Below, in pieces: positions 42,600 to 55,049 of a DNA stretch of 64,000 bases; within the stretch, counting starts at the first letter, position 1, and every line of letters starts with the position of its first letter. The position numbers were made by a program, and so were the translations under genes. The DNA is from Anastrepha obliqua (Eukaryota > Arthropoda > Insecta > Diptera > Tephritidae): assembly GCF_027943255.1 (NCBI RefSeq), contig NC_072893.1:6324001-6388000 (forward strand). The letters run 5' to 3'. The notes beneath the pieces were generated by a model. It was not told the origin of the DNA. It saw nothing but the letters and a program-made list of their open reading frames with translations, and ran no database searches.

Positions 42600-43370
42600 A
42601 GTAAAAAGACTTGTATGAGCTCGGCCAAATAGCTAATGCAAGAGTTGGACTTGCTGTTCTGCTGATAATCGACAACTTCAAAGAACTGTTAAACATCCAT
42701 TTAAGGCTCATGCTTGGGGGCTGCTTGAAGAAAAGAATTATTACCCTCAGGTGCGAAGATATTTGGAAGCACTAGTTAACCTTGCCGCGTAGCCGAATGG
42801 GTTGGTGCGTGACTACCATTCGGAATTCACAGAGAGAACATTTTTTTAATAGCGGTCGCCCCTCGGCAGGCAATGGCAAACCTCCGAGTGTATTTCTGCA
42901 ATGAAAAAGCTCCTGATAAAAATATCTGCCGTTCGGAGTCGGCTTGAGACTGTAGGTCCCTCCATTTGTGGAATAACATCAAGACGCACACCTCAAATAG
43001 GAGGAGGAGCTCGGCCAAACACCCAAAAAGGGTGTTCGCGCCAATTATATATATATATATATATAGTTAACCTTGGATTTTACAAGAGGACAACGATCCC
43101 AAGTATCGAAGCCGGAGGTGTATAGAGTGGAGACAGCAAAATGGGATTGAAATGTTGGATTGGCCTTCATAATCACCTGCTGCCAACCCTATTGAAAATG
43201 AAACTCAAATAGAACAAATATGGACGCTCAAACAGTTATGGAGGCAAAGTCGGCTGATTTGGAGCTGATTACTTCGACAACTTGTGCAAAAATAAACACA
43301 AAATGTGACTAGGAGATGTGAAGCCATTTCAGCGAATCGTGGTGATCAGACATTTTATGGAACACAAAAA
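42600..43370 (+). mobile_element. Tc1-like DD34E transposase remnant with SINE insert
   Basis: Left of the SINE: RTVKHPFKAHAWGLLEEKNY and YPQVRRYLEALVNL (42670-42784). Right of it: the second catalytic block EDNDPKYRSRRCIEWRQQNG, IEMLDWPS-stop-SP, and PIEN with the catalytic Glu (43085-43200). By my count 34 residues separate Asp and Glu (DD34E), the Tc1 signature. A C-terminal CEAISANRGDQTFYG block follows. Removing the SINE joins both halves. Frameshift after PIEN; N-terminal HTH and terminal repeats not seen. Confidence 0.82.
42785..43063 (+). repeat. tRNA-derived SINE with 12-bp target duplication
   Basis: TAGTTAACCTTG at 42773-42784 and 43064-43075 flanks the unit. The head is tRNA-like (A box in TAGCCGAATGGGTTGGTGCG; the B-box region ATTCGGAATTC is degenerate). 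The body follows, with GGCAATGGCAAACCTCCGAG and AAAAGGGTGTTCGCGCCAAT, and an AT-repeat tail (43046-43063). Same family as 22288-22575. Inserted inside the Tc1-like element. Confidence 0.92.
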
Positions 43371-45510
43371 CATGATAAGTCCTTCCAATGCAGTTTGTTG
43401 GAGTCGAATTGGTCAAATAGCCGTTGAATTGGCGAAATCAGCTCATTCGCTGACATAACCGGGGTTATGACAGCGGTTTGTTTACATAAAAACTGGGATT
43501 GTGTTGGTGATATATGAAAAACAATCAACGCAGTCAATGCACATTTTTTAAGTTACCGGCTAAACAACGACTGATTGCACGAGTGACTGAATGAGCGAGC
43601 AGAATTGTGCTGCCGAAGCTCCGATTTCATGGCAGTTAATCTCACAATTTTGCATCGGATGGCCAAACCTTCTAATTTATCATTCTTGTAGAAACCAAGC
43701 TTGGAATAATGGATGTTCAATTTTGTGCTCATTTAAAAAAATAGGAAAAATAAAAATACAAAAAAAAAGCTGAAATACCTGCACTCCCCTCCCTTAAAGT
43801 AATACAGAAAATAATAAAAATAAATCAGATATGAAACGAGAACATGCTTGACGTCTTGCTTTATCGCTTTGCGCTCACTTTAAAGCTGAAGCTCCTCCGC
43901 AATCTTCGCACTCACTTCCACACCATCCAAGCGATGTCATAAGAAAATACATACAAAATAAGATTTCTAATCATCTGTAACACCACATTATCCCTCCACT
44001 TCTAGCGCCCACTCTGTGTACAGCCTCAGTAATTTAAGCGAGTGTTGAAAATCAGGGCATCTGGCCGCTTGAACTGTCCGCACAAAAGATTTCGCAATAA
44101 TTTATTTTACGTAACGGCTTGCCATTTATACGCGTCGCTTTTTCTAGCTTTCGTAGAGCTGGCTGGTTTCCGTTACAGGCCAACAAATGCGTTGTGTAGC
44201 AGCATGTTTCGGCTATTGCCAAATGCCAGTTGGCTGTTAGGGGAAGTCTGAAGTGGTTAACACTGAAATGCGTACGGCACAGGCGTGGATGCTGTAACAA
44301 TGTTGCCGTTATGTGCTGAAAATGAACAGAGGCGGACACATGACAAGTAGTCGCTCTTCAAAATGTACAACCTTTTTACTGAGCTTTACTGAGCTGGTAG
44401 GCTGGTAATGCCACTTTAGGCGCGGCGTATCTCAGATATTCATTGTCTTGCGTTTACTTTAACGCAAATGCTTAATTTTATTTGTATTATATATTTGTAT
44501 GTATGTATGTGTACAGTAGATGAGCCAACTTCTGCAAATTCTGTATTTTTCCGCTTAAGGGATAATCCAGTTTAGCGCTTTTTCATTCTCCGTAGAAAAT
44601 CGCTACTCATAGTTTAAAAACTGTGCAACTCTTCTGATATGACAACCATGGCATAGCACTTGGCTTCTTTCTTCCTTCAGTTAAACGCCTTGGTATTGGA
44701 ATTGGCTGAATGCGGCACATTTTTATGGCCAACTTTCAAAGTTAATAGTTTGATAGCTGTTTTCAAGCTTTTAGAGTCAATAATTAAATTTTACTTTTTA
44801 TGCTCTTAAGCTTATTGCAGCATAAAACGAGTTACAAAGTTCAGTGCGCTCATAAAAAGTTAATAACAGCCATCAAAGCTACATTTGAGGCATCCCATTT
44901 CGATTTGAGTTCAATGACATTGTGACGCCTAAGCGCTTTTATCGATTTTTTTCTGTGCGAAAAGTGAAGAAATCCTCACATTGACCGCAAATAACGGAGG
45001 CATAGAAATAAGCAGTGATTGAATTGACATTTGAGCTTTACTATAAGCGTGAAGATGAGTGAAAATCGCGAATGGTGCGCTGCCAAAAAGGATTGTTTAA
45101 CGAGAGACCGAGAGGGGATGCTATTCATTTTCATTTAATTGGAGCCAATATAAATAAGTTTCATGTGGCTTGACGAAACTTGCAAAATTCTTGTGCAAAA
45201 CTTGTCAAAATATATGAAATATAATATAAGTTATGGCAAAAACTTTTAAAATTTAGTTATTAGAGAAACTGAAAGAGAAATTCTTAAAACGGCATCACAT
45301 TGAAATAAATTTAAAAAAAATTACGATCGATTTCTCGCTAATGCAAGTAAATTAGCGAATACCACTCTTTAATCGGACGACGAGTACTTAGGAGTATTTT
45401 TTTATTCAAACCCCACTTTTACTTTGCTTTTAAATTATATTATTTTAAAGCCACTTGCCATGCTGGCATTTGTTAGGCGTCATTCTTCGCAATTCTCTGA
45501 CCCATTTTTT
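43371..45510. other. non-coding, no gene seen
   Basis: No supported gene or element. TATG repeat near 44497-44512. Confidence 0.45.
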
Positions 45511-46500
45511 TAGATTAGATTAGATTTGTGGGGGGTTGGACAAGTCCAAGCACTCAGTCAGCAAGATCATTGCGCTACACCCTGATAGATTACAGTGGAA
45601 GGAATAGGGAGACAGGAGAGATATTATAATATATGGATGGTAGGACGGCAGAATTGGTTTGAGGTCACTCTTCAGCGAATCTTTTGGATCTTAAGGGGAC
45701 AGATACCTGTAAAATTTCGAAAAAAAAAATTTCTTTTTCATAAAATGTTAATATAATCCCTTAAGAATATGTCAAACAATTTTAGAACGTAAATTTAAGT
45801 ATTTCTTCTATTATAGATCGTAAACCGTGGCGACTCTATTCTTTGCGTTCGAGCGCTGGGAGAGGCATAGTTACGTTGTATTTCTCAAAACTATATTTTT
45901 CGAATTGGCGTACACGATAACTCGAAAAGTTATTGACCGATCTCCCTGAAATTTTGCACAAATCTTTTTTATGATATTACTTTTTATGCGAATTTAAAGC
46001 TTTCGAAAATTTTTCGAAAAATAATTTTTTTGAAGCAAAAATAGTAGGAAAATTCGCCAAAATTCATTTTTTAAGCATTTTATTTCGCGAATTTTTTCCA
46101 TTTTTGTTTAATTCATATAGAAAGTATGACATTAATAAACAAAAAAATGTTTGGTTTTTTGTATTCAGGTCACTGACGCCGATGCTGCAATGTTCGCCAT
46201 TTTAAATGATTAAAATAAAAAAAAAATTTTATATTATTTTAATGAATAAATAAACTGTATGCCAATTTTGAAAAAAAATATATTGGCTTCTTCATTTTAA
46301 ATAATTTTAATGAAAATCAGGGAAAATATGGCCGTTTACAGGTATCTGTCCCCTTAAGAGGTCCGGAAGAAGAAGAGTATAAACTTTATCCATACTCAGA
46401 ACATCGCACCCCAATAGCCTAAGTTTGATTTTAGAAAACGCCGGACAGCTACAGAGACCTCTGACCCATATACACTCCAGGTTCTATACTTTTCATTTCG
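45511..46500 (-). mobile_element. LINE 3' end with TCTAA tail, interrupted by a TTAA element
   Basis: The minus strand reads LECIWVRGLCSCPAFSKIKL-RLLGCDVLSMDKVYTLLLPDL (46490-46362). After removal of the insert it continues LRSKRFAEE-stop (to about 45663), matching the family member at 21113-21904 (LSMDKIYTL...KSKRFAKE-stop). The 3' trailer ends in TCTAATCTAATCTAA at 45513-45530. Only the cysteine-rich end of the protein remains. Confidence 0.83.
45695..46353. repeat. TTAA-flanked MITE, 659 bp
   Basis: Perfect inverted ends GGGGACAGATACCTGTAAA and the complement, flanked by TTAA at 45691-45694 and 46354-46357. Excision with one TTAA restores the LINE frame through the site (PDLLRSKRF). No coding capacity. 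TTAA target choice is the hallmark of piggyBac-superfamily transposons; that assignment is inferred from the target only. A shorter relative lies at 52996-53320. Confidence 0.88.
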
Positions 46501-46506
46501 GTCTAA

Positions 46507-47600
46507 ATTCAAATACGCTGCTCTTATCTGGAGACCTTATCACGCTATTCATATAAATCGATTGGAAAGGGTACAGAAAATATTTCTACGTTCCATCTTA
46601 ATTCTCGTGGCCAATTAATTGGTTTATTATCATTCAAAAATAGACGATCTCTCTTGGCTTTTTCATTTCTTCTCGACATCATTTCGGATAAAATCGACTG
46701 CTTTTCCCCTCTTGGTTTAATTATTTTATTTCTACGATGCATCGAATACATTGCATGCTTTCAGGTTTATATAAAACGCTCGACAATGCTAATGCTACAA
46801 TTAATAAACCTTTGTCTGAGTTCAATTATTTCTCGAATTTTTTAGAACTTAACTTATCGGATTCTAAATCAATACTCTATAATAGAATGAAGTACAATTT
46901 ATTGTACCTACATATAATAACTTCGCAATATATTATTGGAATGTACCCTAAAGCGTATTATACTAAAACCAAAAAAATAAAATATTATAAAATACGGCGT
47001 CATGATATCTCAAGTTCTACTTGACCGATCGCTTTGAAGTTTGATAAGATTTTTCTATTATACATCTGCCTATCGCGCCTGCCTCGGATTTGGAAAAATT
47101 TAAGTTTGAATTATTTTTAAAAACTGTGAAAAGGTAAAAAAAAGAGGGTAAATTTTTTTTTCAAGTTGACGCCATTTTGTGATTTTTTTTCCTTGATTTA
47201 TCGTAATCCGATAGGGACATTCTAATCAATGAAGAATTTTTTTAATTTGTTTGTTTTAGATCACTACAAGGGTGTGAATCATGTCAATCATGGAACACAG
47301 TTTTTTATGTAGCCCCCACTCCGCCGGTCTGTAATTCCACGATTTTTTTATTTTTTTCTATTAATTTTTTTTATAAGTTTCCGATATTAATAAAAACCAT
47401 CAAAAAAATGGATAGTAAAAATGTTTTTAATTTTTTTTATCTTAGTTTTAAAAATACCTAAAATCAAGTCGTCTAGACCAGAATATCCCCTTAATGAAAT
47501 CAATCGAGTTTTTAATAGGCTTGATCTTGATTTTGCACTTTCCAGATCTCTACCTCTATCTCCAGCTTTATCTAGCCAAATTACTTGTATGTCTTATTTT
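46507..47600 (+). mobile_element. LINE RT thumb region, probably interrupted
   Basis: Reads YAALIWRPYHAIHINRLERV-QKIFLRSI (46510-46590), a typical block just after the LINE reverse transcriptase (IWxPYxxxxINRLERVQ). Decayed helices follow to ELNLSDSKSILYNRMKYNL (46845-46905) and, after about 500 bp of AT-rich DNA, PLNEINRVFNRLDLDFALSR (47483-47545), the element's C-terminal end. The AT-rich middle (about 46990-47490) is probably an insertion. No RNase H is seen; jockey/CR1-like. Confidence 0.65.
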
Positions 47601-48799
47601 TAAATATTATTTTTAATCCAAGGTACAAACCTTTGTTTGTTAGGTATCTTTAATAAAATAATTGAAATTTTCATTGTCTATGAATTTCTCTGATTCCAAA
47701 AATTAACAGCGAGCCCGTATTAAATTTTATTAAATTGCAGTTATAAAAATTTCGGTTCGAACCGAATTTAGTACTTCCTTTCTAGTGAAAAGTTCAATTT
47801 GTAAATATTCACTTCAACTTCATATAAGGGTGCAAATAAAATGAATTCTTGATTAGGTTCAAGAGGATGAGTACTGCATGAGTATTGCGATTAAAAAGGC
47901 ATCGATATTTTATTTATGCTTATTTGTGAAAAATTGCGCACCTGAACCATCACGTGACACAGCCTTCGCTATCAACTAAAATAGATATTCTTTAGTTATT
48001 ACAATTTCTCAGAATACAAAATCCCAAATTTCCAAAAGCCATAAGTTTTTAAAGCAACAGCAACACGCTTTTGATTGCGTATACGCAGTGCCGGCCAAGA
48101 TACCAAATCGCTCTACGCTGCACTTCATATCCATTTTTAAAGCGCACATAGATTTTTAATAAGGAAATCTCACCCATCACTTCCTCCTGCTTTGAGCACT
48201 ACTTTGGCTAAGTTTATTATAGTTTTGAAGATAAAAAATTTAAGCTGTATTTCTATATTTCAAACCAAATAAACGTGGACATCCAGCTGCATATTTTGGC
48301 ATATGAAAAGTCGCACAATAATAAAAGAAACACAAAAATAGGGGCACAAGTAATATGTACGCGTGTAACAGCACAAGTAAGTATCTGCATAAGAGATATA
48401 TATGTAGTAAGTAGTATATAAGTGCGTAGACAATCCCGCTTGTCTCCCTAACAACATCCGTCGTGGATCAGATTACGTAAATATTCGTTTTCAAATGTGA
48501 TGATAAATACTGCTGAGCGCTGCTGTTTGTATAAAAATAAACAATACGTCCAAGGCGGGCACGTGTGCGCCAGTAGTATTTGGTACCGCTGCTTCTTGGC
48601 AACCAGCACCGGTGGCAATAAAGCGGAAACAACCCCGTATGGAAATTATCTAGTCTGGAGCTGGTGAGTTTCTTATAAGTAACTGGGGAATTACAAGTAT
48701 AAGCCGCGCTGTGCTAGAAAATGTCAGTTGTGCGCTTATGTAAAGGTTTTTCGATTTATCGACAAATTTTAATTAGGAAAAATAGAATTGCAAACTATA
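47601..48799. other. non-coding, nothing recognised
   Basis: No supported gene or element. Confidence 0.45.
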
Positions 48800-49060
48800 T
48801 CGCTCTATTCGATAGCTATCATGCGAGCTGGTGCCAATCTTCACGGATAGTCAGGCTGTCATAAGAGCGGTAAATTCAATCGTCATAACTATCTTAACTA
48901 TAGAGGAACTCAAGTCGTTTAGTCAATGGCTCGTTATTACTGTAGTAAGGGTTCCAAGCTATAGGAGCATCGAGGGTAACGAGAAGCCGGTTGAGTTTAC
49001 TAAACTACTAAATTCGCACTATAACATCATTACAAGTAGACGATGAAAGGGCCTCTCAAC
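48800..49060 (+). mobile_element. LINE RNase H fragment
   Basis: The frame at 48831 reads PIFTDSQAVIRAVNSIVITI (TDSQA, the third acidic block) and VRVPSYRSIEGNEKPVEFTK, the counterpart of WVPSHxxIxGNExADE. About 70 codons, open. Directly followed by a second RNase H-bearing piece in the same orientation. Confidence 0.72.
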
Positions 49061-49079
49061 CTGTGTAAAGGTGTCCAGG

Positions 49080-49935
49080 AAGACATGGCCTGACTATTCA
49101 AAATGGATGGTTGCTTTGGCGCTGGTTTATATTCACAAGACCTCGAAACTTTCAAGTATTTTTGTCTAGGAAATTGGAATAGAGTTTTCCAAGCATATGT
49201 TCTCCAGATAAGGGCAGTATGCATTTTTTCAGATAATTAAGCAGCCACCTTAGCTTTAAAGTCACCTATAAACAATTTAAAAACCGTCGGACAATCCAAA
49301 GAAGAACTTAATGCGCACGCAGACATCACTCATATCTGCGTCTCTGGCCATAGGAGCATAGAAGGAAATCAAAAAGCTGATGAACTGGCAAGACAGGGGC
49401 ATCCTACAACGAATCCGAAGCTATAGAAATAGGCTGTCCCAAAGCGTGCGCAAATGCGAGATCTTCTCACTATTCCAGAAGCAGGCCGTTGACAGATGGA
49501 CTAACACGGGTACCTGTAAAATAACTAAACAAATGTGGCCCAATTTCAATAAAACCAGAACTGACGAGTTTTTAAGGAAGCCACGAGCAGACATATTCAT
49601 AAGTACGTCAACAATAACCGTCTTTGGGAGACCATGCCAAGAAGATGGGGTGGCCGTAGAACAACTGATGTAGAAGCTGCCATCAATATGAATCTAAGGA
49701 AATAGTTTTTCACTTTCGGTGTGAGTGCCCAAGGTTGAGTGCTCTACGACACAGAATGCTGAGGGAAATCTCGTTGGTTAACTTGAAAGAAATTGCAGAA
49801 AAGAAAATGTACGAATAGACAGACGACATAGGCAAATTCATAGCTAAATCAAGATGGCTCGACAAATAAAAAGTAGTGGTTTTACAAGTGATGTGGGCTG
49901 TGTCACTTAGACAACACCTTTACCACCACCACCAG
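49080..49935 (+). mobile_element. second LINE in tandem: RNase H and C-terminal domain
   Basis: Reads KMDGCFGAGLYSQDLETFKY and FQAYVLQIRAVC (RNase H first half with its Glu replaced by Tyr), then HICVSGHRSIEGNQKADELA-RQG (49345-49400) and a C-terminal domain TKQMWPNFNKTRTDEFLRKP-RADI (49525-49600). Frameshifted remains of the knuckle follow (FRCECPRLSALRHRML, 49715-49765). The trailer ends in ACC repeats near 49923. A different family from the other RNase H pieces. Confidence 0.75.
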
Positions 49936-50499
49936 ATAACGCATCAAAGACGGAACAACGATCTGGGCATGGTCGACTAAACATTTTACGACTAACTGTG
50001 CTTCTCAGAGAACACTGGAAGGTTGAGGAGTACGCGGCGAGATTAAGGCTACGTACAAAAAAGTCTTTACTGTTTCCCCATCGTAATAATGAAATTTATT
50101 TGAAGGCTGCCGCCAAAATATTTAGGAAGAATATTAAACTTGTCCGATTTTAAAGTAACTCCAAAAATCAAGTTGTGTATAAATAAAATTAGCCTTCAAT
50201 ACTTTTTTCAGAAAACACCTCAGATAATGGAAGGATTTATGCTTAAAAGGTTTGCAAAAACTGTTTCAAAATTTGATCAACAGAATAAAGATAATGAAGT
50301 ACAAAAATATGAGAAAATAGCTCTCCAGTGATAGCTCAGAAGTCTAAATTGTTCAGTATTTGGATGAGTTATTCACGTTTTCCTTAAACCTGTCTTCCAA
50401 AAATCTCTATGTTAAAATGAATAAGTACTTTCGAATCAGTTCAACTCAGGTACCAAAATACTTTCAGTACTTTCGGGGAGGTAAGCTAATATCACCCAT
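49936..50499. other. non-coding, nothing recognised
   Basis: No supported gene; may contain decayed interior of the element ending at 50660. Confidence 0.35.
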
Positions 50500-50660
50500 T
50501 TAGAATCAATATAGAATCAATTCAAATGTTCTATCGTGTAAGTATCCATCGTTAAAATTGTACATCTGTCTACTTGACAAATGTCAAATGTGGCATAGAA
50601 AAGGTACCGTCAAGGAATTTTTTACTACTGAGAACTAGGCGCCACTTTTGAAAGATCCTT
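50500..50660 (-). mobile_element. terminal piece of the 39382-type element
   Basis: The last 160 bp resemble 40740-40909 (TCTATCGTGTAA, ACATCT, CACTTTTGAA) and end with the same terminal repeat (complement AAGGATCTTTCAAAAGTGGC) followed by TA at 50661-50662. The other end was not found. Strand is given by analogy with the copy at 39382. Confidence 0.6.
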
Positions 50661-50881
50661 TATATGCACATATTGAATTCTTGAGGACACTGATAGTAAA
50701 ATTTATGGCCAAGTATGTATGTGAGATATCTATTTCGAGAAGAATACTGGTAGCTTATAGAGGATGTGCCAATTTTCCAATGGGTATAGCCTAAAATCTT
50801 GGTGTAGTGACTCAATGAAGCTAAAAAAGAAAATTGCCCTTGCTGGCAGATTTGCTGATTCCAAGGTAAAATTTGGTAAAA

Positions 50882-51067
50882 AAGGCTCCGGCTCTGAAAG
50901 TATTCGACGCGGCCCCAGCTGGTGGTAGCAGAGGAAGAGGAAGGCCTCCTATGCGTTGGAAAGATCAGGTAGAGGACTTGGTTTCATATGGTGTGACCAA
51001 CTGATGCCGGTTAGCACTCGGCCAAAATCGCATAAGCGGTTATCACGTCAATTAAGAGGAAGAAGAA
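50882..51067 (+). mobile_element. family X LINE 3' end, (AAG)n tail
   Basis: Reads APALKVFDAAPAGGSRGRGR-PPMRWKDQVEDLVSYGVTN with one deletion, then LALGQNRI, and the GCATAAGCGGTTATCACG trailer with GAAGAAGAAG tail. It matches the last 65 codons of the copies at 7528 and 39510. No exact target duplication seen. Confidence 0.82.
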
Positions 51068-52995
51068 GGTAGAATTCCTATCAACATGGAATTTTTCTAA
51101 CATGGCTTTAATGGGCGTGGAAATAGAGGCACACATTTACCTGTTGGTTTTGATCGTGATGAAATTTTTTACCATCGATTATCAATAATATAAACTAGAA
51201 AGTTGCAACTTTACATACAGCGAAGCAAGTCGCGTATTATTTAAAAAAAAAAAAAACAATTGTCCACATTTTGACTCTCCTGCACACTATGCACATTTAA
51301 TATTACATTAAACATTAACATTTATTGAACTTGAGGTGCCCACCTTATAATTCCCCAGTCCCTCTCGAACAAACAACTTATTGCAGCGCACACGTCTGCA
51401 TAGCCTCTTTGTGGAGAACGATTATTTTCATTTACTTTTCACTGTCACACTCTGGAAATAGATGTTGCTAATCGCGCACAACGTAATTGCCAAAATCGTA
51501 CCAGCTCTGAACCAGACATTTATTTCACTAGTTTGGGTTTTTCCTGCAGCTACCAGCCCCAGGCAGCCAATGTGTGATGAAATTCAATACAACTTGGCAG
51601 TCAACGCAACGGGAGCGTCTGTTACGCACAGCCGGGCACGCACGCAGGCACGCATACACACATACACACATATGCGCGCGTTCACAAGCACTCGCACGCT
51701 CAGCAATTGAATCATTCTAATTATCTACTTTCACGTTTCCCATTATCATCGTCATCAGCGGATATTAGCAGCAGCAGCATCAAAGACAACAGCATGCGCC
51801 ATGTTATTGTAGCCTACATATTAACGGGCATATATAATACATCAATTATGTGCGTATTATACTGGTAATTCCGAAACTCGTTGCCATCATTCACAGAATT
51901 ATTTACATTAAAATGTGTTTCGGATACTTGCCCGCACTCGCACTAGCACTCCCACTCCCATTCTCATTTCCATTTCCAAAATAGCAACTTCAAACGAATT
52001 GAGTTTTTTTATTTTTTTTTTTTTTTGGGAAAATGGGTCTCACAGCTGCCACACGCCACTGCTCTCTATCGGCATTCGGGTGATGGGGGGATTGGAAATT
52101 TGTTCAAACTGATTTGCTTTAAATATGATAACGAGCTTGTTGCACGTGCCAATGGTTCATCAACGCTTACACATTGAAGGTAGCTAAATATGTATGTCTG
52201 TATATTTGTATGTGTGTTTCCCGTTCAATGCTTGGCCAGTTTTGTTTTGATGGCTTAATTTAAAGTAGAAAAGTGTAATTTTAAGCTTAAATGTGCAATG
52301 TGGCCCTTGCGTATCGCACTTCCATTATTAAAGTAGTTAAAAGTGTCTGGCAGCCATTTCAGTGCCAAAAAGTTGTAAACAAGCCGAGGTTCAAGCCAAA
52401 GCTAAAGCACCAAAGTCATTTGTTATTTTGGCATGTGGCGTTAAAGAGGCGAAAAGGTCGAAAATATTAACTTTTGCCACCGTTCTATGAGCAAAGGGTC
52501 AAAAGTGCAGGCAAAGTACAAAAAGGGAATTGGACACAAGTGAGTACATGTGTGTGGGTAGGGATGAGTGTGTGCACCCACAAGAGATTATAAACGAGGA
52601 TGTGTTAATGCTGTGGAGGCCACAAAAGAGCAAAAAAAAAAAACAAAAGAAGTGTGAATTTGGCTTTCACTACAGAGTTCACACTTCAACAGTTTTATGT
52701 AACCTCACACATACATAGCCACATGCTGACCACAACAACAACACGAACTTATGTTATGTCAACCATAAATTGCTACACGCACACTTTGAGGCGTTAAGCG
52801 GCTTGAAATAGCACGCAGCTTAGTGTATTTTTTCAAAACATTGTGGTCACATAGAAATGTCATCGACTTCGGCATTTCAAAGCAATTTATATTTTTACAT
52901 AAATAAGCCATTTAGTTGCGCAAAATAAATGAGTAATAAGAAACGGCTGTTGCTGGTAGCGAACGATGCCACGTCAAGTGATCCAATTCGTTTCA
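51068..52995. other. non-coding, no gene seen
   Basis: No supported gene. CA-rich repeats at 51640-51670, a T-run near 52005-52026 and an A-run near 52630-52642. Confidence 0.45.
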
Positions 52996-53320
52996 GGGGA
53001 CGAATTTTTTTCCATTTTTGTTTAATTCATATAGAAAGTATGACATTAATAAACAAAAAAATGTTTGGTTTTTTGTATTCAGGTCACTGACGCCGATGCT
53101 ACAATGCTCGCCGATTGAGAAGCCCCGTTGCGACCTTCCTGGAAGAATTGAGTGCACATCCGCCAATTTAAATGATTAAAATACAAAAATTTTTTTTTAT
53201 ATTATATTAATGTATAAATAAACTGTACGGCAATTTTGAAAAAAATATATTGATGTCTTCATTTTAAATAATTTTAATGAAAATCAGGGAAAATATGGCC
53301 GTTTACAGGTATCTGTCCCC
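52996..53320. repeat. shorter copy of the TTAA MITE
   Basis: From 53003 on it aligns with 46092-46353 of the first copy, including the right end TACAGGTATCTGTCCCC followed by TTAA (53321-53324). Of the left end only GGGGAC remains, next to TTCA. About 330 bp of the interior are missing, and an extra 50-bp segment is present near 53110-53160. Confidence 0.85.
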
Positions 53321-53639
53321 TTAAAAATTGGTTTATTTGTAGGCTTGAGTATAAACAAGAAATTTAATGAAAACATTTTAAAATGAATTTAATCGTTTTG
53401 CTAATAATAATAATTTTTTTAATAATAAGCAATAACTAAAGGTGATGTAAGATGTCTAATGTTCACCCAGGGTCAGTCATATTGGGTTAGTTAATAAATT
53501 TTTTTTTCTTTAGAGTAAATTTAAAAGAAAAATTACTCACAAACAGAGAAATGAAAACTTTTGCTCAAAAATTTACTTAAGTTTGTTCATGTCGCAAAAG
53601 CCAAAATAAAAAGAAAGTATGGGCAAAGTCGTGAAGGTA

Positions 53640-54010
53640 AAGTCATTGAAACCAGGCGAAAAAGTTTACGTATATAACTTTTCGGCGATGGATTTCGACA
53701 TCGGCAACGCGAAGTTGTTAGTGATGCTCTTCCGATGTCTATCGAAATTTTGCTTTCCTGGAATGAGTCCAAAATAGAGCATAAGGGAGTCACTTGACCG
53801 TTCCAAAAATTTTGTTGTAAATGCCCTTAGGCTCACAAAATCAACAGAAAGATGTGATGGTAAAAATAAAACGACTTGCACTACTGATAATTTAATTGTT
53901 ACTCTTGCCAAGAGGGATCTTTTTAATTCATAAGTGACCATTTCAGCTGAATAGCATACCAGCAACGTAGCATCAGCGAGAATTGTACGGCATCGATTGA
54001 TGAACATGAA
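53640..54010 (-). mobile_element. possible Ty1/copia polyprotein scrap
   Basis: The minus strand reads INRCRTILADATLLVCYSAE-MVTYELKRSLLARV, which recalls the end of a copia integrase (RxxLxDAxL..xWAExVxTAxYLxNR). A further stretch, IDIGRASLTTSR, then follows with frameshifts. No RT, protease or LTR is visible. Weak; it could be chance or another element. Confidence 0.3.
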
Positions 54011-54059
54011 CCTGTCTGGTAGGTATAGTTCATAAAGTTACGCTGTTGAAACAAACAAA

Positions 54060-55049
54060 GTTAAGGAAGAGGAAAACTTTTGATCAAGAGCACAAGTCCA
54101 ATGAAGTCATACATCTTGACTTAAACGTAGACACAATCCAAGAAACAATCACAAAATGTAGCACAAAGCATATATAGCGAGTGTCAGTCCACCAAAACGA
54201 AAAAAGTCGTAAAATAGTATCGGCAGGAAATATCAAACGAAGATTAAAGCCACTCACACCGACTGATCTAATTATAAGATGTGCAGTGTAATTACAAAAA
54301 AAAAAAAGAAAAAATAATAATAATAATAATAACAGATTCTTCTTACATTGGTAAAAGAACATAATAGACTCTAATTGTACAAAAATTAAATATTGTTAAT
54401 ATATAACAGACTGTAATAAATAAAGAGGTTATAAAACAAAAAACCAAAGTCATGATGAGAACCAGAGGGTTGTACACACTTTGAATCGATGAAACAAACA
54501 AAAATTATGTGGAAATGATGCTGGACGAAATGACAGACAGACGAAAAAGACAAAAGTTCACAAAAAAAACAGTCAAATACGGTGTTGGCAACTTAATGAT
54601 TCGGGGATGCTTCTCCCGTTCAGCTCATGGATTAGAATCTATTCAACTCGTAACGAATAAAATAGACAAAATTATTTACCAGAACATAGTTCAAGAAGTG
54701 CTCCTACCATTTGCTGATGAGAATGAATATGCCACTTCGGTCGCTTTTTAGGCAAGAATTTGATGACCTAAAATACTCCTCAATATTAGTACGTGAATAG
54801 TTTTTATAAAATAATTTTAAAGTTATAGATTGGTCAAGCCAGTCATCCGACCAAATCCCCATTGAGAACATTTGGCGAGATTCAAAGACACCAATCGGGA
54901 AGGAAACATTCAAAAATAAGAAAGATTTATGGCAAAAAATCAAAGAACTATGGTTCCGCACACGCACAGAAATCTGCCTTAGGATTAACAATTCCAAGTT
55001 AATACAAAAAGCCATTGACAATTATGGTGGGCACAATGGCTATTGATTA
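54060..55049 (+). mobile_element. Tc1-like transposase remnant
   Basis: The N-terminal part is decayed (NVDTIQETITKCSTKH, VSAGNIKRRLKPLTPTDLII, 54110-54280). An AAT microsatellite sits beside it (54312-54340). The frame at 54509 gives RRKRQKFTKKTVKYGVGNLM-IRGCFS (the Tc1 GGxxMVWGCFS block) and KIDKIIYQNIVQEVLLPFAD. A frameshift near 54730 leads to RQEFDDLKYSS (second catalytic block, degenerate), DWSSQSSD and PIENIW with the catalytic Glu, then ICLRINNSKLIQKAIDNYGG-HNGY-stop (55048). The full domain order is present but broken. Confidence 0.8.

Noticed and set aside
54084..54362. Small membrane protein on the minus strand
   Set aside because: The Leu/Phe run is the antisense of an AAT/A-rich microsatellite; the plus strand reads as a decayed Tc1 N terminus.
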